This document shows, one piece after another, positions 11,701 to 25,209 of a stretch of DNA of 64,000 bases (the first letter of the stretch is position 1; the number at the start of each line of letters is the position of its first letter). The stretch spans positions 992,001 to 1,056,000 of the forward strand of contig JBAJFG010000475.1 in NCBI GenBank assembly GCA_037903475.1, read 5' to 3'. Source of the stretch: Ancylostoma caninum (taxonomy: Eukaryota; Nematoda; Chromadorea; Rhabditida; Ancylostomatidae). The position numbers and the translations under genes were made by a program. The notes below the pieces were generated by a model. That model was not told the DNA's origin. It was given only the letters and a program-made list of their open reading frames with translations, and made no database searches.

Positions 11701-14700
11701 AGGACAAATACTCTACGTGAGGACTTTTGCAGGGAAGCGGCCTAAAGCTTTGCAACTGACGTGCTGCGGATGAAAACTCTCTATTCTTTTTCTGCTCATA
11801 CATGGTGCCCTATACTTGCTGCACTCTCACACAATTATTTTTACATCGAATATTTTGCCGCTCGAATGAAAAATTCTCATTTCCGGTGGTGCACCGCCTA
11901 CATGCCTCCCACTCAAAATCAGTTCCACTGCTGCAATTGAGCATGCTGCAGTTCTATTCCAGTCCTTATAAGGTCGCCTTCCAGAGGAAATCACGGACTA
12001 ATCTCTTCTATCGTAAGATACTAGCAGCATTCACCAAACCGTATTTTTTTCTCGGGAACGACGTATTCTTTGAAAAATACTTTGAAAATTCGATAATTAA
12101 CGACTAGTTCTTCGCTACCTGTGTACAAAGTTGATACCCTGTCTATGTCAGCAGAGTTCCGCCACCATCAGGTCCTGGAAATGGTGTTTAGGAACGTTAT
12201 CTATTCAGGTTACTTCAGGAAATGTAAACGAAAGTTTAAATGTAAATGTAAAGGAAATCATCATTCAAACAAACATCTGTCGTGGCCTGAAATGAAGGCA
12301 ACACTGAGTTGCCCTTGAAGGAATTTGTTTTGCTTTGTAGTCACTCTCAGTTCGTTGGTCTTTTCCGAGTGTTTACCAGGATAATGCCTCTGTATGTAAT
12401 CGGGTTATGTTATTTCTAGGAATAGGGCAAGGGTAGATCATAAACTTTTGGCTTTTTTCTGCCGTCCTGCAATAATGTAAGAAATAAATTGAGGTCCTAA
12501 TCATTTTCCTCCTCCAGTAAGAAAAAAAAAAGATTATACGATAGTCGTATAGATGGAGCAAAACAACCAAAGCTGCTAGCTCCTCCGTTCCAATCATTTA
12601 TTCATTTTCCATAATTATTCTATGTGCATTGCAGAAAACTAACAGAAACAAGCAGCCAAGGTAGTATTACTATTAATTTTCAACCTTCACCTTCGCTACA
12701 CCTTCCTTCAACTTGTTAGGAGTATCTTTGTACATAAAGTGTTCATCATGAGATGAAGTATCCCCACAGAGCACAGAGGGGCGTTGCTCTCGTCTCAAAC
12801 TCAAATGCTCGCTCTTGTGTTCCACCTCTGTGATAATCCTCTTCTGATTCTTTCGGTCACGACACGAATTCAAGTATTGTATTCTATTTACGTCGTAGTT
12901 CGCATTATTTTTTGTTTCGTCGAACGTTTTGTAAACAATCTTCCCTATTTCTGGCTATTAAAAAGAGGAAGAGGGGGGGGGGAGGAATAAAGGAGAGGGA
13001 CTAGGATGGAGCGACTACATAGTTCTTCAGAATTAGTTCACCAAGTAGACAAGAATGTTCAAAAGAGATTCGCATATTTTTAAGTCGTCATCGATTTTTG
13101 AGTTATTTCACTAATATTTTCATATACTAGAAATGTAACCTATGTTTACTTGGTGGAGTAGGATCGTTAGCAACTTAATGCTCAAAAATTCGGCCGTCCA
13201 GACCGATTTTTTTTTGATAATCAGACATTCTTACACCTACCACTCCCTTCTGGAATCCCCTATTTCGTTACATTTTCTTCGCACTACCTTCCCTTTTTAG
13301 TGCTGAGCTTAATGTAGGCAGCTCTTAGACGTCAGTTTCCTCGTTCTGTGAAGCGGTTGTCATCACCTTCCGGGAGAATTGAAATTTTCAACGTTTTCTT
13401 GGTGGAGAGAGTGGAAATTTCAGGAAGCAGAAAAGCCTAACTTCGGTATTAACCTCTCAGTCTAGAGTGCGAAGGAAGTGTTAATCGCTCAGCACAACGT
13501 CTGCTGAGGGGAGGGCTGAATGAACCACATCCGAGTTGTTTGAGAGCGGCTTTAACTGTGTTTGCTATGTGGAGCCTGCTTGCGTGGCCGAGTAAAATCC
13601 AACATTCCTCTATTGGATTCTACCAGTTTGCTTCTAGGCTATGATAAACGTGTTAACGTATCCATATTTACCCCTTAGCTGGCGTCCATCAATATTCTTA
13701 CCCATTTGGTCTTTACCCAGCTGCCACATGAGATTATACATCATTCCAGCGTTGCCTCCAAGTCCTGGACGTAGGGTATTTCTCCATGATAGATCTTTCT
13801 CGTTTTTGCCCAGAAGCTCCAATTTCCTCAAAATTCGTCTGCCAGAAATGCTTTTAGCTCCAGTTCCGTCTCAAAAGGAGCTCTACCACCCTCATGGAAC
13901 ACCTCAGAGAGAAGGTGCTTTGCTTGTCGTTGAGCTTCTTTGAAGCTATGCAAAAGACTGCATTATAATCCGTAGTCGAACCACTCAATAAAATGTTTAT
14001 TTTCTTTTTCAGAATCATATATATTTAATTAGTTCCCATTATCCTTCTCTCTATTGTTACCGTTACTTCGGAACTGCATTGCTTCTGAATGCTTTCCTTC
14101 CTTCGACTTTTTTTCTTCATTTCTCGATTATGCATGAATACTCGCCATCTCTAAATAAAGGAACAAAGAAACTATGAGAGAAAAACGTCTCTCAATGACT
14201 ATCTAAACTGCTAAAAGGTCGGAAAATTGAGGTTGTTTAAGTATATTGAGTACTGAATATTGAGGAACTCCTATCTGAAGTACGTAAAATAAAAAAAATT
14301 TAAGCAAGCAAATAATGAAATCTAGGTCAAGTAAATAAATTACAAAAACGGCAGAAACTTGTTCGATAAACAGATGTCATGAATCTCATTCGAGTTTTTC
14401 CATTATGCTGCGTTCCACAACTAGCCGCCGTGTGTTGGCCCAAACGGCCGGCAAGAGCTGGCAATTTTGTCGCCAAAGCTCTTCATTTGCATGGATGCTG
14501 TGCGGCTTCCGCGTGTGTCTGCTTGTGCAGCGGCTACACACCGTGTTTGCTTGTTGTTTCTGCGCATGGGCGAAGCTCACATTAGAAATTAGCCGCCTAC
14601 GTTAGCCGTGGAACGTGTAAATATTCCCCTCATTATCCAGAATTATCCAGAAAGCCTTATTCCCATGGAGTACTGCTCAATTTCACATCAACTCCGCAGC

Positions 14701-15500
14701 AAGAGCGGCCAATGCTGCTTGACGAGGGACATTTTAATTATGTCTGCTGGGAGCGGAAACTAATTGAGTGCGAAGATCCCACGCGTTGGTTCGAACTTAC
14801 TGCTCGCGTCCATAGCTTTTCGGGATAATCTTCGCACGGACTCCTCAATGGAGTGGGCGTAGAAAAAGCAGCAGACTTCCCAGCACCTTAAATTCGTCTT
14901 GGAATTGCCTTTGCCTCTCATGTGCATGTTATTTGCATGTAGCCACCCTGTCATTCCCATGTTCTCCCAAACGAAGCCGAGCGCTGGCTCGCTCCGATAT
15001 TCTTAAAGCCCACGTTTCAAATCCGAGATTGTGTTACATTCGCCAGCAAAGGCTGCCTGGCACGTGCCTGGCCATAAATTGAATGCAAAAAAACATTCGT
15101 TCAGTCACCCTTTTTCGAGGAGAAGATTTTGAATGTTAATGGTAGAATAGGCCAGAAAAATTTCAACGCTTTTTGTCTAGTGTTTCACGAGGAACTCACG
15201 AATGCTAGAAACTTCTCTTTATTCATGCGTTTGCTATTGGATATGTACATCATATAACTAATAAATACTACTAGTACAAGGTAATGCTATGAGTCCCAAA
15301 TAGGTAATATTCCTAGAATATCCTTGCCAATACATACTAATAAGGTGGGATATGTCTTGTTTACTTACGTTATGGCCAACCGTCTCTCACAAAACTACTG
15401 GAGAGGTTTAGCCATTCTTTTTTTTCCAATTCCTGCATTTCAAACACAATTACACTGTAAATATTCTATCATACCAACCTGGATTCGCAATTAAATTCCT
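5796..15500. other. 9.7 kb without a supported gene
   Basis: Open frames here are short, occur on both strands and show no family motif. A small perfect palindrome (GGAATCCTT-CAT-AAGGATTCC) lies at 9353-9373. I saw no rRNA, tRNA or large repeat. Confidence 0.4.
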
Positions 15501-15511
15501 CAGAGAAAATG

Positions 15512-15999
15512 TCGGAAGGACCGCAGCAGAATGAAATCGTGCTCATGTAGTTGAGAAGCGAGAGAAACGGAGATGAAAATTTTCGGAAGGACCGCAGTGG
15601 AATGTTTTCCACAGCGGTCCTTCCGAATCTCGCTGGAATGGTTCGGAAGGGCGGCAGCAGAACAGATTTGTGTGGGGAACGATTCGGAAGGACCGAAACA
15701 GAAAACCGGAACGACCGCAGCAGAATGCAGGAGAGAGTGAGAGTGACCGTTACTATACTCTTCTCATGTATGGAGCTCAGTTTTGTTGCGACCGACAAAA
15801 ATCCAGTGCTTTCGAACTTCAGATGGGAAATTGGCTTTATTGGTATACATCGGACCGTAAAGCCACTGACCCCCCAGCGAGGCTGTTATTTTGCTTGAGG
15901 GTACCGCTGGTCACCTGTCTAAAAACGGGGGTAACCTGTCTGAAAGGGTACCGCGGGTCACCTGTCTGTTCTTCCGGTTTCCTGCTGCGGTCCTTCCGA
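15512..15999. repeat. cluster of TCGGAAGGACCGCAGCAG motif copies in both orientations
   Basis: Copies of a ~20-bp motif lie at about 15512, 15582, 15642, 15683 and 15706 on the plus strand, and at 15612-15626 and 15982-15999 inverted. Between 15902 and 15967 a second motif, TACCGCNGGTCACCTGTCT, occurs twice, plus a shorter form. The outermost copies are inverted to each other, so the block may be a foldback-type element of roughly 500 bp. No coding content is assigned. Confidence 0.7.
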
Positions 16000-16009
16000 A
16001 GAATTGTCT

Positions 16010-19000
16010 GAGTTCATGAATTCAGCTGAAGAAGCTAAGGGATATGTACTATAGTTAGTTGAGTGAATAGCACGTCCTGACCATGGATTCTCTCGTTTTC
16101 CTTCACCTTCGAATGAAGTATTGATTACTTATATATCACTGCTGTCTACACACTGATTATTCATTTATTTAATGTTTACAGGGACAAATGCCTATCCTAT
16201 TTATCTAATTAAGTCTGGCCTTACCATTCAATCCCAGAAAAAGATGACATCTTTTCATTTTTCTCCATCTCTATCTGTATCTTTCGATCAGCAGCTGATA
16301 TGGCCTCGTCAACTTTTTGTGCAACCTATTATGGGCGCGCAGCAGATTCGCTTTTTTACTGAGTTCGCACCCATGGGATAATCGAATCGGTTTCGGAAAA
16401 ACAAACGAACTCCGTCAGAAGTTTGTGGCGAAAATGGCAAGGAAATTTACCGAAAATGCTTTTTTCTACGCTTTTTTTTTCTGGGCAGTGCGTTATTCTT
16501 TTGAGATTAACTGGCGCCCTTCACATTAGTGAAAAATACTGAGCACCTTCGAAAGATACGGTCCATGGATAGTCAAGCCTGTGATGCATGTTGAAGCATA
16601 TATTTCAATTATTTTTCAGTCATTCATAAGCGCACGCTAGTTTGAATTTAGCTTTCTTTCCTTTTCAATATTTGGTTTACTGTTAGGCTGCAGGTGAATC
16701 ATGTAGCCCCTTATTTCGTCCACTAATGTGCAAGAAGCGGAGCAGCTCTTCTTTTTCGTCTCTGTGAGCAACCGCAGTGTTTGAGACGGCTCAATTTTTG
16801 CCTCTCGAATGTAACTTTTGAATGGAGCTCTATAACGTGCTTTAGAAAGAGAACAAAATAAGTGGATGGCGACTGCCATAGGCCTGTAGAGTTGGTACAT
16901 ATAGGTCAAATTATCTTTCATCCCTGCAACTCGATCATCGTTTTGGCAAAATTTGTCCAAAGAAATCGTCATTCTCTATGTGAATGGTCACCTCGTATTT
17001 AAATGAGAACAAGATGAGAAAGCGAGAGAACCGCACCGACTTATTGCCCAGTCCCATGCTCTCTAGTGGACGCGTTGCTTATTTTTATCACCCGTTTCTT
17101 ATTTATGTTGTTCTTACAGTGGATAAGTTGGACAAAATGTGCTCGCACAAATCCACTACGAGCATTTTAGCGTCGCTGTCTGCAGAGGAATTTAGGCGAA
17201 TAGTCGCACACTTTCAGTTGTACATATAATTTTTGTGATGAGCAGAATAAAAAACTTTTGAGGAAATCCTAAATAATTTCATCTCTGGGAGTAGTTGTTC
17301 AGATGAGAATTTTCCTAGCGATCGAGAAATGTGCATGCTGGATTCCTAACCTTGAAAAATGTTATCCGTGAGTCCGAGCACTTTCCTAAATAGATGGCCT
17401 GCTCTGAGCAACGTTCCCTGGGGAAGTGAATGTCAGCAAATCTCGCCAAGTGCACCTCATGTCCAAATTCGTTGGATCAATTCAAGCTTCGGCGAGCTAC
17501 AAACGTGTGTTTTTGTGCTCATGTGGGGATCTTGCCGACTAGGGACTTTGATTTTTTGTGTACGCGGGGGTGTTCCAAGTACAACGTGGTTCAATTTGTA
17601 AGTCCCATCCAGACGTTCGCCTTCCGTCCAGAACGTGACATTTCCGTCACTCTGACCTTTTTATGCTCCTATAGCGGTGTCGGCTCGTTTACTAGATGAG
17701 TGGTCGAGATTACGAAGCTCTGGCCGGGAGCTCGTAGAATATTCCACGACTGCTCGCGCGTCTCACCGACCTGGCTGGCGGCCTCGTCGCCTCGCTCACC
17801 CACACATCCGCCCCCTGAACACAACTTCCTAGCTAAGCTAGGTGTGTTTACTACGATGTTGATTCGCTCACTAGCTCGTCACAACGATTTCCTTCCTGTC
17901 CAACGACTTGTTTGTCGCTATAAATGTTTCGAAGGCGCCTCATTAAATAAAATGCAGCAAAAACCCGGCTGAATCAGCGAAGGAACACCGTATCCAAGTT
18001 AGCAAGAGGCTCTATTATTGTTCCATCTGCTTTTCGGGGGCGGAGGGGTTGAGGCGGGGGGCAAAGTGTTGTTGTACGTGGACGCATTCTCGAAGAGTGC
18101 TGGTCGAATCGAATAATATTCGAATAATCATTCAAACTTCTGAAAAAGTTCAAATGGTTTGCAATTCACAGCGTATTGCTTCCCAAAATAGCACTGGATT
18201 CGTTCGAGGATTCAGGTTATCATTCACTATTCTACTATTCTAATCAGTCTACGTTTTGCTCTTCCGATTTCTCCTCCTTCGCACCCAAAAGACACCCTGA
18301 AGCATCTCAATATTGCTACTTTTTTGTAAGTTCTTCTGGACCATTCCAACATTTTCCATTCTGAGGACACCCACCCAAATGAGCTTTAATACAACTGAAG
18401 TCAATGTTCAGTATCTTTATTAGCTGCCGACCAAAGTAGAAATGGAGCAGTTGTGAAGAGGAGCAAAATGAGCTTTTCTTTCCTTTAGAATTTCCATTCC
18501 CTGTGTTCATCGTCTCTGGTTCTATCGGGTGTAGGCCCCTACATCAGTGTATCTGCTCGAACATTCAAATTTTCACTCGAGTTCCATTTGATTTGGCCAT
18601 TTCTGAGCCTCCGCTTCTGAGCAGCTGTTAAATTCTCCTCGCCTGTTCCTAAATGGTACTCTAAAATTTGCATTGAATATAGTTTTTTTTTTCTAGAGAT
18701 CTTTCTGAAAATTTCTAGTATTTTCTAACCTGGGACATTTTTGGGGAACGTTCCCGATTGGGTATAAATGCAATGCCCACTGACATTTGGTTACTTTCAC
18801 ACATGAATTGTTGAACATGCATACAAAAAGTCCAGTAAATTGAGAATGGAGTAGAAGCATCAAAAACTCATAGTGTATTGCTATTCAGGAACGTTTCTGG
18901 GACGATTATGGGCCTCGCGGCAGCCCTGGAAAGAGGATTTTTCTCCATGGAATTCTATTCATTTCACAACTTCCAAAACGTGTTTGCTTCCGTTCCTGCG

Positions 19001-20988
19001 ATTGAATTTCCGGATATAATGCACTGATTTTTGCTCGACAAACTCGTCCACGCAGAGAGTGGCGGTCGAAGTTCTCCCTTATGGGAACGTCTCTAAACAC
19101 TTATCTGTCCAGGTTTACAAAACCTGCTTTCATATGACTGCAGTACCTAAGAGTGAGCGTTATTATAAACATAATTAGTTTATACCAAGTCTAATTTCTA
19201 TAGATCTTTTTAAAACGCTATAATCACAGTAACTGTCTCCCAACGTTTTATAGTACCAGCACATGGACAGCCAGTACTAGGCCGTGAAAACACGAAAATT
19301 CAGATCCTAAACTGCAATATAAAAGTAAAGGTGAAAGGACATTGAAGCTCTCGGCCCTATGTTAATTCCAGGTTGTTTGTCGCTTTTGCCAGACTGCACT
19401 CTGCTATAATACACGCTACCCGCCCCCAAATTGGCTACACTTTCCTCTTTTCAGCTCATTGCACGTCAGCTCAATTCGTAGTTTCTATTAAATACATAAA
19501 TAGTACTTTTCGTCATGGGAACCGGAGTGGGAATTGAGGAAATAGGTCACCTGTTCCTAATCCAACAAGTAGAACTCTGTCACCAGCTGTTCCATGCCAA
19601 TTTCCTGAATTTCCACGTTTGGAAAAGTACTATTCCATGATGAAACCCAATCAGAGTGCTGTGAATGTTTGCCGTATCGCAATCAAGTAGGAGAACGAGC
19701 ATGAGAATCTTTGGTTTTCAGCCCTTCCATTTTTTGTGCCTTTCTCACAAGCGAAAATGGCGGCTGTGAAATAATAATTTAGTGATTCCTAGATGCCGCT
19801 GAACCTCACAATTGTTGTTCAGGTGATAACACTTCAATACTTAAGCAGATTCCATAACAAAAGGACTAGACTTTAGCTTTATATTTTAGTGCATATTCTA
19901 ATGCATTCTATGAAATGCATCACGAAAAAACAGCACCTTACCGATAATTAACAGGTTTGTATGGCTACCTACATATTCCTTGAATATTGAACCATTTGAA
20001 GAGTTCTTAATTAATTGACTTGGAAGAAATCAGTTATTTCGTTTTCTTTCGGCCATTAGTGCAGCATATACGGAGTGATCAGGCAGTGAAGAACAAATAA
20101 CGGCTCTCTACTCGCGGATAAAATTTTCACACTTGTTTTTTTAAAATAGACCGGAATGTTGAACTATTTTTAGTTCCTTACTGGGTCCTCAGCTTCCTAA
20201 ATGCTGTTCTTTGCTGCCTCCTCTTTTTACCCATCGCCGCTCTCCTTGCCGAGAAATGCTTCTGCGTCCGCCACTGTAATCAGCTCCCATATGTATTTCA
20301 AAGATGTCCCCTTTGAACATCTTGCTCAGTAATTTCATGAGGTGATCTGAACATGGGAGCGGGGGTGAGTCACCCAAAAGTCCAAAGGGACAGAGTTGGC
20401 TTGGACTACTTTACAAAGAAGAATCATTAGAATTATTTTTGAACAGTCTTACTACAACTAATTGGAAGTGCTGGTAATTTCAAACATGGATAGGTTTCGG
20501 CGGGTGGCTGTGACACTTGCACGAGGTTTTGGAAAAGATCACATCTCGAGTAGAGTTCAATTATCGAAAATTTCATGAAAAGTTGAAGTTACCTAAGTGC
20601 TCGAAATTATTTATACATACACCTGTTACGCTCAACTAATAGAGCAGTATTCGACCCATCCAAAATTCAAGTTCAAGCTTATTGGGCAAAGTGATGTCCT
20701 TATACGAAAATTAGCATATGTAATTTCAAGGGGAAATTGATTGCCAGAGGTCCAGCAGTAAAGAACGCTCACATAAGTCAGTTCGAATGGCATTGTGCAT
20801 CTGCCGGTACACGTGTTCGAATGGAAATGGGAATTGGAAATTGTTGACTGAACTTCTCACTTTTCAGACATGCGCTTAGTGCTTCTTGAGGTCCAGAGTG
20901 CGTGATTTATTCACCAGCTGGATAGGAAGTCCTAATTTAATCCAGTTGAAGGCTGTTTCGATGGGAACCTCTTCGCTTTTACTAGTTA
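16010..20988. other. no supported gene
   Basis: Only short unassigned open frames on both strands. I see nothing supportable. A lone hAT-like end, CTGCGTCCGCCACTG, lies just inside the next stretch of this desert type, near 20,262-20,276. Confidence 0.35.
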
Positions 20989-21016
20989 ATTCATTCATTC
21001 ATTCATTCATTCAAGC
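20989..21016. repeat. (ATTC)n microsatellite
   Basis: About six tandem copies of the tetranucleotide ATTC, followed by degenerate ATTCATTT. Confidence 0.85.
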
Positions 21017-22730
21017 ATCCAATCATTAGATGACTCATTCATTTATTTGTTTGCTTCCTTCTTTCTTCTTCATTTCTTCTCTTTCTCTACCATGTAGAGT
21101 TTTGCTCCATCGAAAGAGCTGCAGTCGTTTCATCATGTACCCGGAAACAATTACGAGCAATCCTTGCGTAGTAGCCAAGGCAGTGCGCCACCCCGCCCAT
21201 ATTCCAGCATCGACCCAACGACGCCGCAAATCACACCCCTCCAAAAAAATCGGTTACTAGGCCGAGAATTATTATCCCTAGCATGAGTTTTGTCCTTGAA
21301 ATCGTCCCTCTACCTCTGTTTCTGATTTTTCAATGTAGTAACGATCTGTTGTTCGTCCCGAATCTAGTTTTTTTTTTGTTCGTCTAGAACCTGCTTTTTT
21401 TCCGAAGTTCTATCTTTGTTAGCCTTTAACCATAAAACCAATACTGCATGCATATCATGCAATAAGAGCATCAATAGCACCGCTTGACTCACCAGTTTTC
21501 CGAACTGTGTCGATTTTTTATAGCATATGTAGTTGGATGTTATCTACACAGAGAGTAACTCATTGCTTTGCAGGCCTATCTCCCTTATTCGGCATCATTG
21601 CTTTGAATTTTGTTTCGAATCGGCGTGAGACATCAGCTTACACGCACTAGGATCCGAAACCTAGAAATTCTCACTTACTGCATACATCCTCTTATTTGCC
21701 CAACAGAACACGGGCAATCCATGTTTGTTGGCCCATCTGCCCTGGGTACAGAAAAAAATGCGCTTAGTTCAGAATGTCTTTAGGAAGCCGCGAAAGAGAG
21801 TTCAGGTACTAGTGCTCCTTTGTTATCAATTTACCTAGAATGAAAGCTGTCCAGTGGGGGACGGTTGTATTTTTGTAGACAGTTTCAATGCTCACGCTTA
21901 CCATTCATTAATGTTTTGCTTCCTTGGTTTTCTACTGTCTCTGGTTTAAATTTGCATTTATTAGCCGATCAATGTTCTTTATCTCCTCGAATCAACCCGT
22001 TTTGCTTCAGAAAATCTTCTATAATCACAGTCATAATTCTTGGAAAACCTTGGGGAAGTTTTCTATTTCTTCGCTTTGTACTTCTCTCAATTTGCTCTGA
22101 AGGAAAATTGGAGAAAAACTCTTGCAATCAATGGGGAATCTTGCAATTACAGTCTTTCTTGTTTTCTTGCGTTTTCCTGACATGCTCAACATATACTTTT
22201 CTTTCAAAACTTGCGTTTCTTTTCGCGTCGTCATCTTATTGTTCCATGTTTTTTGAGAGATTTCCCGAAAAAAAATTCGAGTTCTACTTTAACGTGCACT
22301 GTTCTTGCTCGAAATTTTTGACTATGAAGGATTGTGTATTACCCGGCTTGTGCCTTTTGAAGTGAATGCTAAGCTACAGCCATCACAAGAAGCCTGCTGA
22401 GAATGAGTTGGTCTAGGCAATGAAGCTAATATTTTGGCCGTGCCTCGTTGTTAGGTGTTACTGCTGAGTCATGCTTCTCGATTGACTTTGACATTAATAA
22501 AGTTTGCTTTTTTCAGAAAATGCTCAGTTCCGTGGTCAAGCTCGAGTGTATAGTGAGTAACTGCAAATTAACCTATCTATTTTGTGCTTTTGAATATCTA
22601 TGAAAAGGAAAGAGAATAGCTAATAAACAAAGGCAATTCATCGAACAAACTCATTTGTTTTCCTCTTAGAAATTATCGGAAATAAAGTCACACTTTCAGA
22701 GAAGCCAATGATTCAGCAAATGCAATGTTG
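21017..22730. other. no supported gene; long pyrimidine-rich open stretch
   Basis: A 166-codon plus-strand open run at 21,865-22,365 is rich in Phe, Ser, Leu and Cys, which reflects pyrimidine-rich DNA more than a protein family. No motif or splice sites support a gene. Confidence 0.35.
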
Positions 22731-22734
22731 AATA

Positions 22735-23015
22735 GGGCCAGAGCCCACCCCATCCTCCCCCTCCCCCCCCCCCCCCTCCAAAGTCGCCGAATTTTCGGAA
22801 TCGCTTTATAAGGCGAATAGAAATCTTGTTTTAGTTGATTTTTAATTGTTTATTTCTGCCATTATTTTTGAATATTAATTTTCATGATTCAATATGAAAA
22901 CTGATGTCTCTGATGTTTTTACTATTCCATCAGGGTCCCCAGAGTGGCGGAGTTGTCACTTTTTCCCACGGCTCCTTCCTCCCCCCCCCTCACCGAGGCT
23001 GCCACCCACAAAGGT
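22735..23015. mobile_element. degenerate hAT-like MITE copy
   Basis: Shows the family layout: poly-C block, then AATCTTGTTTTAGTTGATTT, an AT-rich core with ATTATT/TTAATTTT, then GGGTCCCCAGAGTGGCGGAG and a second poly-C block. It aligns by eye to the well-bounded copy at 26.4 kb. Terminal CAGTGGCGG ends are eroded. Confidence 0.6.
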
Positions 23016-23309
23016 GGAACTGTGGAATTTCCTTTAGCTTTGTATTATACCCGATAATCGAATGTTAATTGAATAATCATTCGAACACTAGAATAAATAC
23101 AATAATGTAAAGATCACCATCCGGTAGAACTACACGTTCTTCTTCTTTCCGCCATATTCTCGATTTTTGATGCAGGGTACTTATTAATATATTACTGCAT
23201 ATACTCCAATTTTCGACTATTTTCCGCCGAGGTCTCTAATTTGACCTTAGATTTATTGTTTATCTACTATTAAGACCGTTCAATACTCGTTTTATTTCCT
23301 TTTTTCTGG

Positions 23310-23790
23310 CTTGCTACCGATAAATATTTATTCATTTATATATTTATTTACTTATTTATTACACCCTAACGGGTGTACCGTGTAATATCCTACAAGCATA
23401 TAGACAAGAAAGAACGAACAAAGGAACATAGCATCAAATCAAAAATCCAGAACTCATCCGCAGCTACTGACAGCCGAGCAGCCTTTCCACACCTTCTCCA
23501 CCACAGAGCTCCTTAGCTGATAGGCGGGGCTTATGGAAGTCGGTCACCGCAGTTATATTTCGAATAGTGGTTGGCGCCTGGGATAATCACACCCTAAGAA
23601 TGCAACTGGAAGACCCATTCTGGGGCGGGCTGTGCTGAGGCGCTTCTTTGATCTGGTACGAAGCGCAGGCGTAAGCTTAGGTGGATGCTCGCCGGCTCCT
23701 TGCCTCATCCTCAGCTCATCGCCCAACACAAGTTAGCTTCATTTCCACCGGAGGTGTTACGGAAGAAGTTACAGATGATGCAGGACCATT
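23310..23790 (-). mobile_element. possible non-LTR retrotransposon 3' fragment
   Basis: On the minus strand this reads as a moderately GC-rich stretch ending in GGTGTAATAAATAAGTAAAT and further TAAA/ATAAA-type units. This is the layout of a LINE 3' end with a simple A-rich tail. No reverse-transcriptase motif was found, so the class is a guess. Confidence 0.35.
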
Positions 23791-24360
23791 CCTGAACACA
23801 ACTGCACAAGCTTGAGATTTTGATTGACCTAGAACGATGACGATTTTTAAAATTATCTCTTAAACAAAGCGCCGTAAGGGGGCTAGAGCGGCTAGAGATA
23901 CGCGGAGGCACTCATAGACACCGCAATCTTGAGGCGCAGACTGTGGGGCGAAATGGCCGATTTTTAGGGACTCAGACACATTCGTTTCGGGACTCGCAAT
24001 TACGTCACTGCTGGCTCTCCCGCATGCACGAGGTAGTGATTTCATCACCTTCGCTGGCGGTCTCGCAGCATAGGGGTGAGGGAATGTTACAAGCTTTCAG
24101 GCTGCACAATGTACGCAGCAGGAAAACCACCCGAGGAAATGGGCGGAGACGTGAGCTACAGCGTTCAGGAAGCCAAGGAGAGGCTGGATCTCCACGGTCA
24201 CCCCAGCTGGTGGATGGTATTGCCGCATCCCTTGCATAATTTTCACAGCGATTCCTTAGTCACGGCATTCGTTCGTTCCGAGAGCATCTGCACTAACAAA
24301 GAGTAGGAGCTTCAATATATCAAGGCATGACATTGTGTAACCAATCAACAATATACGGAT

Positions 24361-25190
24361 ACGGGTCCACCGATGGCGAAAGGGCCCGCCTTGGCCCAAT
24401 GGTGTGGGGGACGCAAAGATACGGGTCCACCGATGGAGAAAGGGCCCGTCGTGGCCCAGTGGTGTGGGGGACGCCAAGATACGGGCCCACCGATTGCGAA
24501 AGGGCCCGCCTTGGCCCAATGGTGTGGGGGACGCCAAGATACGGGTCCACTGATGGAGAATGGGCCCGGCGTGGCCCAGTGGTGTGGGGGACGCCAGGAT
24601 ACGGGTCCACCGATGGAGAAAGGGTCCGCCATGGCCCTACAGTAGTAAAATCGCGAGAACGCTTGTTCACCGATGGAAGAAGGATCCGTCGTAGCCCAAT
24701 GTGGTGTGGAGAACGTCAGGATACGGGGTCACTTTGGTCCGACAGTGTGGAGAATGCCGGGATGCGAGCACGCCCCTGGAGAACGGATCCGGCTGCCCTA
24801 ACTGTGAGGAGGGCGCCAGAATGCGGGCGCTCAGATGGAGGAAGGGCCCGCCGTGACCCAATGGTGTGGATAACACCAGGATACGTGTCCGCCAAGATAG
24901 GATTGGTCCGTTGTGACTAAGTAAAGTGGAGAATACCAGGATAAGGTTCAGCCGACGGTGAATGGGTTCATTGTGGCCTAACAGTGAAGATGACGCCAGA
25001 ATACGGGTCCACCGATGGAAGAAAGCCCGCTGCGGCCCAGAAGTGTGGAAAACACTCGGATACGATTCCGCTTTGGTGCAATAGTTTGGAGAACGGCAAG
25101 ATACAGTTCCTCCGGTGGAGATCGCGTCTGCGTTCGCCCGGTAGTGAGGAACACGCACGAATACGCCATACGATGGAGAACGGACTTCTC
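24361..25190. repeat. 60-bp minisatellite, about 14 units
   Basis: The first five units are nearly identical and exactly 60 bp apart from 24,361 (ACGGGTCCACCGATGG start, GTGTGGGGGACGC end). Later units are more diverged. Units 1 and 3 share CGCCTTGGCCCAA and units 2 and 4 share CG-CGTGGCCCAG, giving a 120-bp higher-order pattern. Two units, near 24,720 and 25,059, are only ~40 bp long and lack the same internal segment. Because 60 is divisible by three, several frames stay open on both strands; these long frames are by-products, not genes. Confidence 0.93.
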
Positions 25191-25209
25191 ATACTCATAC
25201 TCAACTCAT

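Noticed and set aside
21865..22365. 166-codon plus-strand frame
   Set aside because: Composition (Phe, Ser, Leu, Cys) reflects pyrimidine-rich DNA; no domain or splice support.
22517..22552. ATG-containing mini-exon after TTTTTTCAG with a GTGAGTAA donor
   Set aside because: Eleven codons only, no downstream exon found, so a gene cannot be supported.
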